Assembly: GCA_031273835.1 (NCBI GenBank)
Contig: JAISRD010000188.1
Coordinates: 1-36,849 of the forward strand
Direction: 5' to 3'
Length of the DNA: 36,849 nt
Origin: Treponema sp.
GTDB taxonomy: Bacteria; Spirochaetota; Spirochaetia; Treponematales; Breznakiellaceae
Made by a program: the position numbers and the translations under genes. A model generated the notes under the pieces. It did no database searches, was not told the DNA's origin, and worked only from the letters and a program-made list of their open reading frames with translations. Below are positions 22,995 through 29,531 of the stretch, in pieces; positions within the stretch are counted from its first letter, which is position 1; the number at the start of each line of letters is the position of its first letter.

Positions 22995-23465
22995 TTACCA
23001 CCTATAATGGGCAAAGGCCTTATTTGCCTCCGCCATTTTATGCGTATCCTCACGCTTTTTGAAGGCCGTTCCGGTGCTATTATACGCGTCCAGCAACTCC
23101 GCCGCAAGCCTGTCTCCCATGCCGCGGCCGGTACGGCTCCTGGCGGCGTTGATAATCCACCGCATACCAAGGGCTTCCCGCCTGATCTCCCTGATCTCCA
23201 CAGGAACCTGGTAGGTAGCGCCCCCGACCCGCCTGGATTTAACCTCCACCATGGGCTTTACATTATCAATGGCCTTGAGAAACACCTCCAAAGGTTCTTT
23301 TTCCACCTTTGACTGGAGTATCCCCATGGCTTCATGGACGATACGGAGGGACACGGAACGTTTACCCTCCCACATCATACGGTTTACAAATTTAGAAACC
23401 ACCACGCTGTTGTATTTAGGATCCGGAAGTATGCCCCGGTCCACCGTTTTCTTCTTCCTGCCCAT
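22995..23465 (-). CDS. rpsG: 30S ribosomal protein uS7
   Basis: The 156-residue head-assembly protein begins MGRKKKTVDRGILPDPKYNSVVVSKFVNRMM and has PMVEVKSRRVGGATYQVPVEI and GRGMGDRLAAELLDAY. ATG 23465 lies 5 nt after the rpsL stop. The frame stays open upstream through rpsL, but that part is a shadow. Confidence 0.97.
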   Translation of the reverse strand: MGRKKKTVDRGILPDPKYNSVVVSKFVNRMMWEGKRSVSLRIVHEAMGILQSKVEKEPLEVFLKAIDNVKPMVEVKSRRVGGATYQVPVEIREIRREALGMRWIINAARSRTGRGMGDRLAAELLDAYNSTGTAFKKREDTHKMAEANKAFAHYRW

Positions 23466-23470
23466 AACGC

Positions 23471-23845
23471 CTATGCCTTTGGCCGTTTGGCGCCGTATTT
23501 TGAACGGCTCCGCTTGCGGTCTTCCACGCCAAGGGTATCCTTGGCGCCCCTGATAATGTGGTAACGGACCCCGGGGAGGTCCTTTACCCGGCCGCCCCTG
23601 ACCAGAACAACCGAATGTTCCTGCAGGTTGTGGCCTATGCCGGGAATATAGGCGGTAACCTCGGTCCCATGGGAAAGCCGTACACGGGCAACCTTGCGGA
23701 GGGCCGAATTCGGCTTTTTGGGCGTAACGGTCATCACCCTGGTACAAACCCCCCGCTTTTGAGGGCAGGATTGCAGGGCCGGTGACTTTGTTTTGGAAGT
23801 GATCTTCTGCCTTCCAAAACGGACCAACTGGTTGATCGTAGGCAC
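23471..23845 (-). CDS. rpsL: 30S ribosomal protein uS12
   Basis: The 124-residue decoding-centre protein reads MPTINQLVRFGRQKI and has TPKKPNSALRKVARVRLS and VLVRGGRVKDLPGVRYHIIRG. The lysines at the sites of classic streptomycin-resistance mutations (PKKPNSA and GGRVKDLPG) have the wild-type form. It starts at GTG 23845 after AAGGAG and is the first gene of the locus; rpoB/rpoC are not upstream. Confidence 0.97.
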   Translation of the reverse strand: MPTINQLVRFGRQKITSKTKSPALQSCPQKRGVCTRVMTVTPKKPNSALRKVARVRLSHGTEVTAYIPGIGHNLQEHSVVLVRGGRVKDLPGVRYHIIRGAKDTLGVEDRKRSRSKYGAKRPKA

Positions 23846-24007
23846 TAAAAGCTCCTTATACCGCGGTTAAGGGACCATCCCGGCGGAACCGGAACAAAAC
23901 CGCAACTGCGGCACAGCATCAGAGACTCCAAAAAAAGGTACTAATAAAACCAGGAGTCAAAATATATAGAAAACGGGAAACCCGTATTCTTTCGCCAAGG
24001 AGCTATA

Positions 24008-24036
24008 GTTTTACCAAAAAACAAAAAAAAGATCAA
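24008..24036 (-). promoter_or_regulatory. Candidate promoter of the ribosomal protein locus
   Basis: On the minus strand TTGATC (24036-24031), a 17-nt T-rich spacer and TAAAAC (24013-24008) match consensus at 4/6 and 4/6. It is the best-spaced pair upstream of rpsL, and its start would be about 155 nt before the rpsL GTG. Confidence 0.4.
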
Positions 24037-24111
24037 GCCCCCGGTGAAAAAAACTTACAAAAATCCTCTAAGTTTTGCCGATTTTGCGGAAATTTCGCCG
24101 GATTTACCGGT

Positions 24112-24139
24112 TTGCTCAATCTTAAAAACATGTTAGAAT
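24112..24139 (+). promoter_or_regulatory. Candidate promoter of the 24.2-kb gene pair
   Basis: TTGCTC (24112-24117), a 16-nt spacer and TAGAAT (24134-24139) give a weak -35 and a good -10, about 23 nt before the ATG at 24163. A second -10-like TATAAC lies at 24145-24150. Confidence 0.35.
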
Positions 24140-24162
24140 CTTAATATAACAAAGGCAATGCT

Positions 24163-24807
24163 ATGAAGGAAATAGAAAACTCCGGATACGGGTCCCTCCG
24201 GGCCTCTTTCCTGGAGTTCCGTGAAAAATACCGGGAGCGGAAAGAAGAAATCCGGGCCCTCCTTGCGAAAACAGAGGCCGCAAAGAGGGAAACCCTTGGA
24301 TTTCTAAAAAAGGCAAACCGCTGTACCCGGTATTTAACCGGAAAACAAAGGCGGGAAACGGGAATTTTGTACCACCCCGGTTTTTTTGATTCCCGCATCA
24401 GAGGGCATACCCGGCCTGTCCCCGTTACCCCTTCCTCCCCCGATCTGAAAAGGGAAATTCCGCCGGAATTTCCCGGAAAAAAGCTCCCCCGGGAGCTAAA
24501 GGAGGAAGAAATAAAACTGCTCCGCCTTATCAATTCCCTAAAAAAAGAACTTTTAGCCCTGGATCTCCTGGAAATGCGGTGCCGGGAACTGCTTCTTTCG
24601 GCCGCAAAAGCCCTGGAAGCGTTTACCCATGAATACCGCCTCATACGCCGCCGTATCTACCCCTTCAGGTTCTTCAGCGCCCTCTCCAAATCCTTCCGTC
24701 GCCTGCGGGGGCTTTCTTATTTTTCGTCCGGGGATCTGCGGGAACTGACGGTTCTGGGGGAGCTTACCGGCCATGTAGTAAAAATAGCCGATTCACCGGT
24801 ACTATAA
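24163..24807 (+). CDS. Unknown 214-residue basic helical protein
   Basis: I do not recognise this protein. It has no signal peptide and no clear membrane segment. Two strongly charged helical stretches (about 10-60, FREKYRERKEEIRALLAKTEAAKRETLGFLKKANRC, and about 108-165, KEEEIKLLRLINSLKKELLALDLLEMRCRELLLSAAKAL) suggest coiled coils, separated by a proline-rich linker, and the C-terminal 50 residues are basic. AAAGG precedes the ATG. It is followed after 34 nt by a second unknown gene and is probably co-transcribed with it. Confidence 0.7.
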   Translation: MKEIENSGYGSLRASFLEFREKYRERKEEIRALLAKTEAAKRETLGFLKKANRCTRYLTGKQRRETGILYHPGFFDSRIRGHTRPVPVTPSSPDLKREIPPEFPGKKLPRELKEEEIKLLRLINSLKKELLALDLLEMRCRELLLSAAKALEAFTHEYRLIRRRIYPFRFFSALSKSFRRLRGLSYFSSGDLRELTVLGELTGHVVKIADSPVL

Positions 24808-24841
24808 AAAAGACCGATACTAAAAGAAACAGAGGAGCGGA

Positions 24842-25222
24842 ATGCCGGGTAAGCACATAGCCAAGATATTGAAAAACGCCGCCCCCATTCCCGCCGAGGA
24901 AATTCCCCGGTTTTTTGAACTGCTCCTGGAATGTCAGCATGAATCGGAAATAACCAAACGGGAAATAGAAAAACTATCCTCCATGAAGGAGGTGATGATC
25001 CGGGAGATCACCGGAAAGTACAGTTTTTATGAATTTTTCTTTAACCGGATCTTTGCCGAACGCCAGGAAGCGATAAAAAAAGACTTTGAGATAATTGATA
25101 AGGGCATAAAGGAGAATAACCGTGAACTGCTGTCCGCGGGGATCTCCGGCCTCTCCCAGGTGGTGGCCTCAAGCCCCTTTACCGACCTGGACAAGCTCCG
25201 TAAAATGCTTGAATCCTTTTAG
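24842..25222 (+). CDS. Unknown 126-residue acidic/helical protein
   Basis: Unrecognised. The product is predicted almost wholly helical (PAEEIPRFFELLLECQHESEITKREIEKLSSMKEVM..., then ERQEAIKKDFEIIDKGIKENNRELLSAGISGLSQVV) without signal peptide or cysteine motif. It has a strong GAGGAG ribosome site and lies 34 nt after the previous unknown gene, so the two are likely an operon and perhaps a complex. Confidence 0.75.
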   Translation: MPGKHIAKILKNAAPIPAEEIPRFFELLLECQHESEITKREIEKLSSMKEVMIREITGKYSFYEFFFNRIFAERQEAIKKDFEIIDKGIKENNRELLSAGISGLSQVVASSPFTDLDKLRKMLESF

Positions 25223-25420
25223 GGGCGGAATTTAAGGGGCCTTGAGGAATTTCCGGTTTCGATTAAGCGCCTGGAGATCCCGGCAATTCTCAGTTTACCC
25301 GCCGCCCTACCGAACTCTGCGCTTTCCGGTACTCCCCGTCACATATCTCCAATGTCGTGTGAAACCGGAACGCCGATAGATTCAACAGAAAAAATATCTC
25401 CGCATAAACGGGATCTCGCC
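25223..25420. other. Convergent intergenic region
   Basis: This 198-bp gap lies between the plus-strand unknown pair and the minus-strand aspartase gene. It has no supported ORF. A long inverted repeat TTCCGGT ... ACCGGAA (about 25325-25370, with inner CACA/TGTG) and a terminator at 25389-25414 are visible. Confidence 0.5.
25389..25414 (-). terminator. Intrinsic terminator after the aspartase gene
   Basis: On the transcript ATCCCG-TTTATG-CGGAGAT forms a 6-bp stem with one bulged A, followed by AUUUUUU. It begins 6 nt after the aspA stop and would end the HAD-hydF-aspA transcript. Confidence 0.55.
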
Positions 25421-26830
25421 TTAAGTACCGCGCTCCGCCGCCGCTTCCAGGGCCGCCCTGATCCGCTCCGTTTCGTTTTCCGCCCCCCCGTATTCGGCGA
25501 GGATACGGCTTACTTTTTCGTAGCCCAGTACCGGCACATAGGACGCGGCAAAGGCACGGGAAGCGTTGAGCAGGGCGGCGCAGCGCTCGGGGTCGGCCTT
25601 GAGGGTTTCCACGCATTTGGTACGGAAAAGGAAACAGCCGTCTTTAAGGAGGCTTAGGCTTTCCAGCAGCGCGTCGGCCATGAGGGGGGCAAAGGCGTTC
25701 AGTTCAAATTCCCCACGGGAGGCGGCCATGGAGATCGCAGCGTCGTTGGCGCAGATCTTGATGCCCAGTTGTATCACCATTTCGGGGATCACGGGGTTGA
25801 CCTTACCCGCCATGATCGTGCTTCCCTTTTGAAGCGGGGCCAGGCGGATCTCGGCGAAGCCCCCACGGGGGCCCGAATTCATCAGCCTGAGGTCCCCGGC
25901 TATCTTCATCAAGTTCACCGCCAGGGCTTTAAGGAGTCCCGATACTTCCACAAAGACGTCCCAGTTCTGGGTCAGGTCCATGGGGTACTCCGCCGCCGCC
26001 AGGCCTATGCCGGTGATCCTCCGCAGTTCCTCGACGACCCGGTGGCGGTAACGGCGGAACGCCGCGGTATCCCCGGCCTTTGCAGCCGCGCCGCCCGCCC
26101 CGGGGCCCGCAAGGAAACCGGGGCCCCCCACCGCCGCGCCGCCGAGGTTTACCTGACGGAGCCTTTCTTCCACCTTGTAAAGCCGCCACCTGTCCCGGGC
26201 TATGGCCTGGGCGTAGGCGCCGAATTCCTCCCCCAGGGTAACGGGCACGGCGTCCATGAGCTCGGTGCGGCCCAGCTTACCTATACCGGCGTATTCGTTT
26301 TCTTTTTTTTGCAGGGCCTCCTGGAGGGCGGCGCAGGCTTCGGAAAGCTCCCGTAAAAGTTCGACGGCGGCAATGCGGAGCGCCGTGGGGTACACGTCGT
26401 TGGTGGACTGGAAACGGTTCACGTCCTCCAGGGGATGAAGGGCGCCGTAATCGCCGGGTTTCTTCCCCATGATGACCAGGGCGAGGTTGGACAGCACTTC
26501 GTTGACGTTCATGTGGGCCGAGGTTCCCGCCCCGCCCTGGAGGGCGCTGGTGATAAAGTCGCCGTCCGCTTTTCCGGCCAGGACCCTGTCGCAGGCTTCG
26601 GCGACGGCGCGGAATTTTTCCGCCTCCCCCGGCCTTTCCCCGGTTTCGGCGTAGAGTTCGGCGAAGACCAGGGCGGCGGCTTTCTTTACCTTTACCATGG
26701 CGTAAATAAGGCGGAGGTTTACCCTTTTATAGTCCAGGGCGAAATTCTCCCCCGCCCGGGCGGCTTCCAAACCGTAGAGGGCCTCATCGGGAAGGGATAA
26801 GGACCCCAGCCCGTCCTTTTCGATACGCAT
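25421..26830 (-). CDS. aspA: Aspartase/fumarase-superfamily lyase, probably aspartate ammonia-lyase
   Basis: The 469-residue enzyme likely converts L-aspartate to fumarate and ammonia. Superfamily blocks are GGAGTSAHMNVNEV (99-112), QSTNDVYPTA (141-150) and the flexible loop GSTIMAGKVNP (336-346), with Ser337 as probable catalytic base plus Lys343 and Asn345. At the TH(L)/TQ(L) site, where fumarases have His and E. coli AspA has Gln, this protein has Glu190 (GRTELMDAVPVTLG), so exact substrate use is not certain. It starts 4 nt after the hydF stop and shares its transcript. Linkage of aspA to hydrogenase maturation genes is known from other anaerobes, so a role in supplying ammonia for the H-cluster bridging ligand is plausible. 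Confidence 0.82.
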   Translation of the reverse strand: MRIEKDGLGSLSLPDEALYGLEAARAGENFALDYKRVNLRLIYAMVKVKKAAALVFAELYAETGERPGEAEKFRAVAEACDRVLAGKADGDFITSALQGGAGTSAHMNVNEVLSNLALVIMGKKPGDYGALHPLEDVNRFQSTNDVYPTALRIAAVELLRELSEACAALQEALQKKENEYAGIGKLGRTELMDAVPVTLGEEFGAYAQAIARDRWRLYKVEERLRQVNLGGAAVGGPGFLAGPGAGGAAAKAGDTAAFRRYRHRVVEELRRITGIGLAAAEYPMDLTQNWDVFVEVSGLLKALAVNLMKIAGDLRLMNSGPRGGFAEIRLAPLQKGSTIMAGKVNPVIPEMVIQLGIKICANDAAISMAASRGEFELNAFAPLMADALLESLSLLKDGCFLFRTKCVETLKADPERCAALLNASRAFAASYVPVLGYEKVSRILAEYGGAENETERIRAALEAAAERGT

Positions 26831-26834
26831 CGCC

Positions 26835-28085
26835 TTAAACGCCGTCCAGTTCGGCCAGGATATGGGGGAAGACGGCGATACAGCGCCTGAGTATGCCCTG
26901 GATGTGGGCGATGGCGACCCCGTAGTTGGTAAAAGCTACGCGCTGATCGGCGGCGCAGTCCCGGCGGTAACGCAGTTCCCTGTCGTTGAGCATACAGGCG
27001 CCGCAGTGGATTATCATCCTAAAGGGAGAAAGATCTTCGGGAAAATCCCCGCCGGAGCTGAAAACAAATTCCGGCCTTTTCCCCGTGTGCTGTTTTATCC
27101 ACCGGGGGAGTTTTACCGTGCCGATGTCGTCGCACTGCCGGTGATGGGTACAGCCCTCGCAGATCAGCAAGCGGTCCCCGTCCTCGATGCGGTCAAGGAC
27201 CGCCGCTCCCCGGACCGCGGGGGCGAGGAAACCCTTGTACCGGGCGAAGAGTATCGAAAACGAGGTGAGGGGTATGTCCTCGGGCGTATCGGCGGAGACC
27301 TTGGCAAAGACCTGGCTGTCGGTGATTACCAGGGCGGGTTTTTTCCCGATATTTTCCAGGGTTTCCCGCAGCTCGAATTCCTTGACCACCACGGCCGCCG
27401 CGTCCGCTTCCAGTATGTCCCGTATGGTCTGCTGCTGGGGAAGGATCAAACGGCCCCTGGGGGCGGCTTTGTCGATGGGGGTTACCAGTACCACAAAATC
27501 GCCGGGCCGGATCAGGTCCCCGGCGATACGGAGTTTCGGTTCTTCAGGTTTAGCCAGGGCGGCCATACGCTCCTTGAGCAGGTCAATGTTGAAGCCCGTC
27601 TTCGCGCTGACCAGGAGGGCGTTGTCCGGTCCCGCCGGGCCGCCGGCAGGTTCCGCCGCGGCGGCGCTTCCCGGTCCCGCCGGGCCGTCAAGTAAATCGC
27701 TTTTATTGTACGCGGTAATCCAGGGGATGCGCTTTTCCTGAAAAAGGGCGGCCAGTTCCCGGTCGGCGGCGCTTAAGCCCGCGGGGGCCTCCGTTACCAG
27801 TACGGCCAGATCGGTCCTGTTAAGAACCTGTTTGGCCTTCCGTACCCGCAGTTCCCCCAGGGGCCCTTCGTCGTCAAAGCCCGGCGTATCTATGATCAGC
27901 ACCGGCCCCAGGGGGAGCAGTTCCATGGCCTTGGAAACGGGATCGGTGGTGGTTCCCTTGATTTCCGAAACAACCACAAGGTCCTGGCCGGTAACGGCGT
28001 TTACCAGGCTTGATTTGCCGGCGTTTCTCCGACCGAAAAAACCGATGTGGACCCGGCCGGCCGCGGGGGTGTCGTTAAGGCCCAT
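26835..28085 (-). CDS. hydF: [FeFe]-hydrogenase H-cluster maturation GTPase HydF
   Basis: The 416-residue scaffold and GTPase carries the 2Fe precursor that it delivers to HydA. G motifs are GRRNAGKS (18-25), IKGTTTDP (switch), DTPGF (66-70) and NKSD (127-130). The C-terminal iron-sulfur motif is CTH (312-314) with HCGAC (360-364). A 20-residue Gly/Pro/Ala/Glu-rich insert (134-153), encoded by a duplicated 17-bp sequence, lies between G4 and the VSAKTG G5 element. HydE, HydG and the hydrogenase itself are not in the window. It lies in an operon with a NagD-like phosphatase (2 nt upstream) and aspA. No clear Shine-Dalgarno sequence is visible. Confidence 0.93.
   Translation of the reverse strand: MGLNDTPAAGRVHIGFFGRRNAGKSSLVNAVTGQDLVVVSEIKGTTTDPVSKAMELLPLGPVLIIDTPGFDDEGPLGELRVRKAKQVLNRTDLAVLVTEAPAGLSAADRELAALFQEKRIPWITAYNKSDLLDGPAGPGSAAAAEPAGGPAGPDNALLVSAKTGFNIDLLKERMAALAKPEEPKLRIAGDLIRPGDFVVLVTPIDKAAPRGRLILPQQQTIRDILEADAAAVVVKEFELRETLENIGKKPALVITDSQVFAKVSADTPEDIPLTSFSILFARYKGFLAPAVRGAAVLDRIEDGDRLLICEGCTHHRQCDDIGTVKLPRWIKQHTGKRPEFVFSSGGDFPEDLSPFRMIIHCGACMLNDRELRYRRDCAADQRVAFTNYGVAIAHIQGILRRCIAVFPHILAELDGV
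27626..27687. repeat. In-frame 17-bp direct repeat within hydF
   Basis: The 17-bp sequence CCGGTCCCGCCGGGCCG occurs at 27626-27642 and again at 27671-27687, 45 bp apart, so both copies are in frame. They encode the GPAGP units of the low-complexity insert in HydF. Confidence 0.85.
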
Positions 28086-28087
28086 AC

Positions 28088-28876
28088 TTAGACCGGTATT
28101 TCAAAAACCCCTTCAAGGATGTGCCGGGGCTGATAGGGATAGCGGTTTACCTCCTCCAGTCTGGTTACTCCTGAAAGTACCAGAACGGTTTCGATCTCCG
28201 ACTCGACCCCGGCCTGAATATCCGTATCCATGCGGTCCCCGATTATGGCCGTTTCTTCCCGTTTAACGTTAAGCCTGCGGAGGCCGTGCCGCATCATCAG
28301 CGGATTGGGCTTTCCCACAAAATAGGCCTTCTTACCCGTGGCAAGTTCTATGGGGGCCACCAGGGCGCCGCAGGCGGGTACGATGATCCCCCCCTCAATG
28401 GGGCCGCTCAGGTCGGGGTTTGTTCCGATAAGCCGGGCGCCGCCTTCAATAAGCTTTACCGCCCGCTCAAGAGCCTCAAGGCTGTAACCCCGGCCCTCGC
28501 CGACCACCACATAATCGGGATTCACGTTGTTCATCGTAAAGCCCGCGTCGTAGAGGGCCTGGATCAGCCCCGGCTCGCCTATGGCGTACACCGACCCGCC
28601 GGGCCGCTGGGAGGCAAGAAAACCCGCCGTGGCCAGGGCGCTGGTGTAAAAGTGTTCCGGATCAACGTTGATCCCCAGCCGTGAAAGCTTTTGGGACAGT
28701 TCCAGCGGAGAGCGTTCGCTGGAATTGGTAAGGAAAAGGAAGGCCTTGTTATTGGCCTCCATCCATTCCACCAGTTCAAGAGCGCCCTTAAGGAGCTGAT
28801 TTCCATGGTAGATCACCCCGTCCATATCAATGATAAAGGCCTGCTTGGACCTTATCTGATCAATATCCGGTTTCAT
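28088..28876 (-). CDS. NagD-like HAD-superfamily phosphatase
   Basis: The 262-residue product has HAD motif I IDMDGVIYHG (nucleophile Asp and acid/base Asp), motif II TNSS, the C2-type cap, motif III Lys in GKPNP and motif IV GDRMDTDI. NagD relatives dephosphorylate small phospho-compounds such as p-nitrophenyl phosphate, UMP or glycolytic phosphates; the substrate here is unknown. I place the start at ATG 28876, 13 codons before DxD as in relatives, because a promoter -10 ends 6 nt upstream. A further in-frame ATG at 28945 would add 23 unconserved residues. It is the first gene of the operon with hydF and aspA. Confidence 0.85.
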   Translation of the reverse strand: MKPDIDQIRSKQAFIIDMDGVIYHGNQLLKGALELVEWMEANNKAFLFLTNSSERSPLELSQKLSRLGINVDPEHFYTSALATAGFLASQRPGGSVYAIGEPGLIQALYDAGFTMNNVNPDYVVVGEGRGYSLEALERAVKLIEGGARLIGTNPDLSGPIEGGIIVPACGALVAPIELATGKKAYFVGKPNPLMMRHGLRRLNVKREETAIIGDRMDTDIQAGVESEIETVLVLSGVTRLEEVNRYPYQPRHILEGVFEIPV

Positions 28877-28882
28877 ATACAA

Positions 28883-28912
28883 ACTATAATCTTCTTTTAC
28901 TCCGGTTTGCAA
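28883..28912 (-). promoter_or_regulatory. Promoter of the HAD-hydF-aspA operon, predicted leaderless
   Basis: On the minus strand TTGCAA (28912-28907), an 18-nt spacer and TATAGT (28888-28883) stand exactly 6 nt before ATG 28876. Transcription would begin at the start codon, and no Shine-Dalgarno sequence precedes it. The layout matches the ABC ATPase promoter at 1604-1632. Confidence 0.55.
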
Positions 28913-28944
28913 TGCCCCGTTGAAATCAAAAGGCCGTTCTTGCA

Positions 28945-28978
28945 TTGATTTAACTTTTCTTTCATACTGTATAACAGT
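28945..28978 (+). promoter_or_regulatory. Ferritin promoter region with palindrome over the -10
   Basis: TATAAC at 28970-28975 is a good -10, with TTGATT (28945-28950, 19 nt away) or TTTAAC (28949-28954, 15 nt away) as a poor -35. The palindrome ACTGT-ATA-ACAGT (28966-28978) overlaps the -10 and could be an iron- or oxidant-responsive operator; it does not match a standard Fur box. Confidence 0.4.
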
Positions 28979-29002
28979 TCAATTAAAACTGGAGTAAAAA
29001 CC

Positions 29003-29521
29003 ATGATAAAAGAATCCATCGCAAAGGCCCTCAGCGAGCAGGTCAACGCCGAATACTATTCGGCCTATCTGTACCTTGCCATGTCGGCCCACGCGGACAG
29101 GGCCGGTTATAAGGGCATAGCAAACTGGCTTTTTGTTCAGGCCCGGGAGGAGACGGCCCACGGGACCCATCTGTATCAGTATATTCTTGAACGGGGGGCC
29201 TCTCCCGTCTTCAAGGATATTAAAGCGCCGGAACTGTCCTTTTCAGGGGTTACGGAAATTTTTGAAAAGGTTCTGGCCCATGAACGGTATGTAACGGGGC
29301 TTATCAATAAAATTGCCGGATTGGCCCAGGAAGAACAGGATCACGCGGGCTATAACTTTATTATGTGGTATGTGAATGAGCAGGTAGAAGAAGAAGCTAC
29401 TGCGGATGAACTCCTTACCAAGATCAGGATGGCGGAAAATTATCCCGGCCTGCTCTTTACCATTGACGCCGAACTGGGGAACCGGACCTTTGTCGATCCC
29501 TTTGGGGGGACCGCCGGCTGA
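29003..29521 (+). CDS. ftnA: Ferritin (non-haem iron-storage protein)
   Basis: The 172-residue protein should form a 24-subunit shell that oxidises and stores iron. Ferroxidase residues seen are Glu17 and Tyr24 (NAEYYSAYLYL), the E-x-x-H pair Glu49/His52 (REETAHG), a later Glu in LAHERYVTG and the EEQDH segment. The length matches bacterial ferritins, and no haem-binding Met typical of bacterioferritin stands out. GGAG precedes the ATG. The gene is divergent from the HAD-hydF operon and is followed after 10 nt by the aroF-pheA fusion. Confidence 0.92.
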   Translation: MIKESIAKALSEQVNAEYYSAYLYLAMSAHADRAGYKGIANWLFVQAREETAHGTHLYQYILERGASPVFKDIKAPELSFSGVTEIFEKVLAHERYVTGLINKIAGLAQEEQDHAGYNFIMWYVNEQVEEEATADELLTKIRMAENYPGLLFTIDAELGNRTFVDPFGGTAG

Positions 29522-29530
29522 GCTCCCTCC
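29504..29530 (+). other. Stem overlapping the start region of aroF-pheA
   Basis: GGGGGGA (29504-29510) can pair with TCCCTCC (29524-29530), 7 bp with one G-U pair and a 13-nt loop. The stem ends one or two bases before ATG 29532 and spans the end of the ferritin gene, so it may hold back initiation. Confidence 0.4.
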
Positions 29531-29531
29531 C

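Larger units (their letters stand above)
23846..24162. other. Divergent intergenic region, rpsL and a small unknown gene
   Basis: This 317-bp region has no convincing ORF. It holds the likely rpsL-operon promoter at 24008-24036 (minus), giving a leader of about 155 nt. In that leader are a small 5-bp hairpin (ACGGG/CCCGT, 23973-23985) and several A/T-rich tracts. A weaker plus promoter lies at 24112-24139. Confidence 0.6.

Noticed and set aside
23466..23747. N-terminal extension of rpsG to 23747
   Set aside because: The extra 94 codons lie in rpsL in another frame, and the family start MGRKKK with proper length is at 23465.
23938..23960. TTGACT as -35 of an rpsL promoter (minus strand)
   Set aside because: No -10-like hexamer lies 16-18 nt downstream; the 24008-24036 pair is better spaced.
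28877..28945. Longer start for the NagD-like gene at 28945
   Set aside because: The 23 added residues do not look conserved, and a good promoter lies inside this stretch, ending 6 nt before ATG 28876.
29406..29531. Extension of the aroF-pheA frame into the ferritin gene
   Set aside because: The added residues are a shadow of ferritin and unlike DAHP synthase N-termini; ATG 29532 gives the expected MIVVLSRG start.
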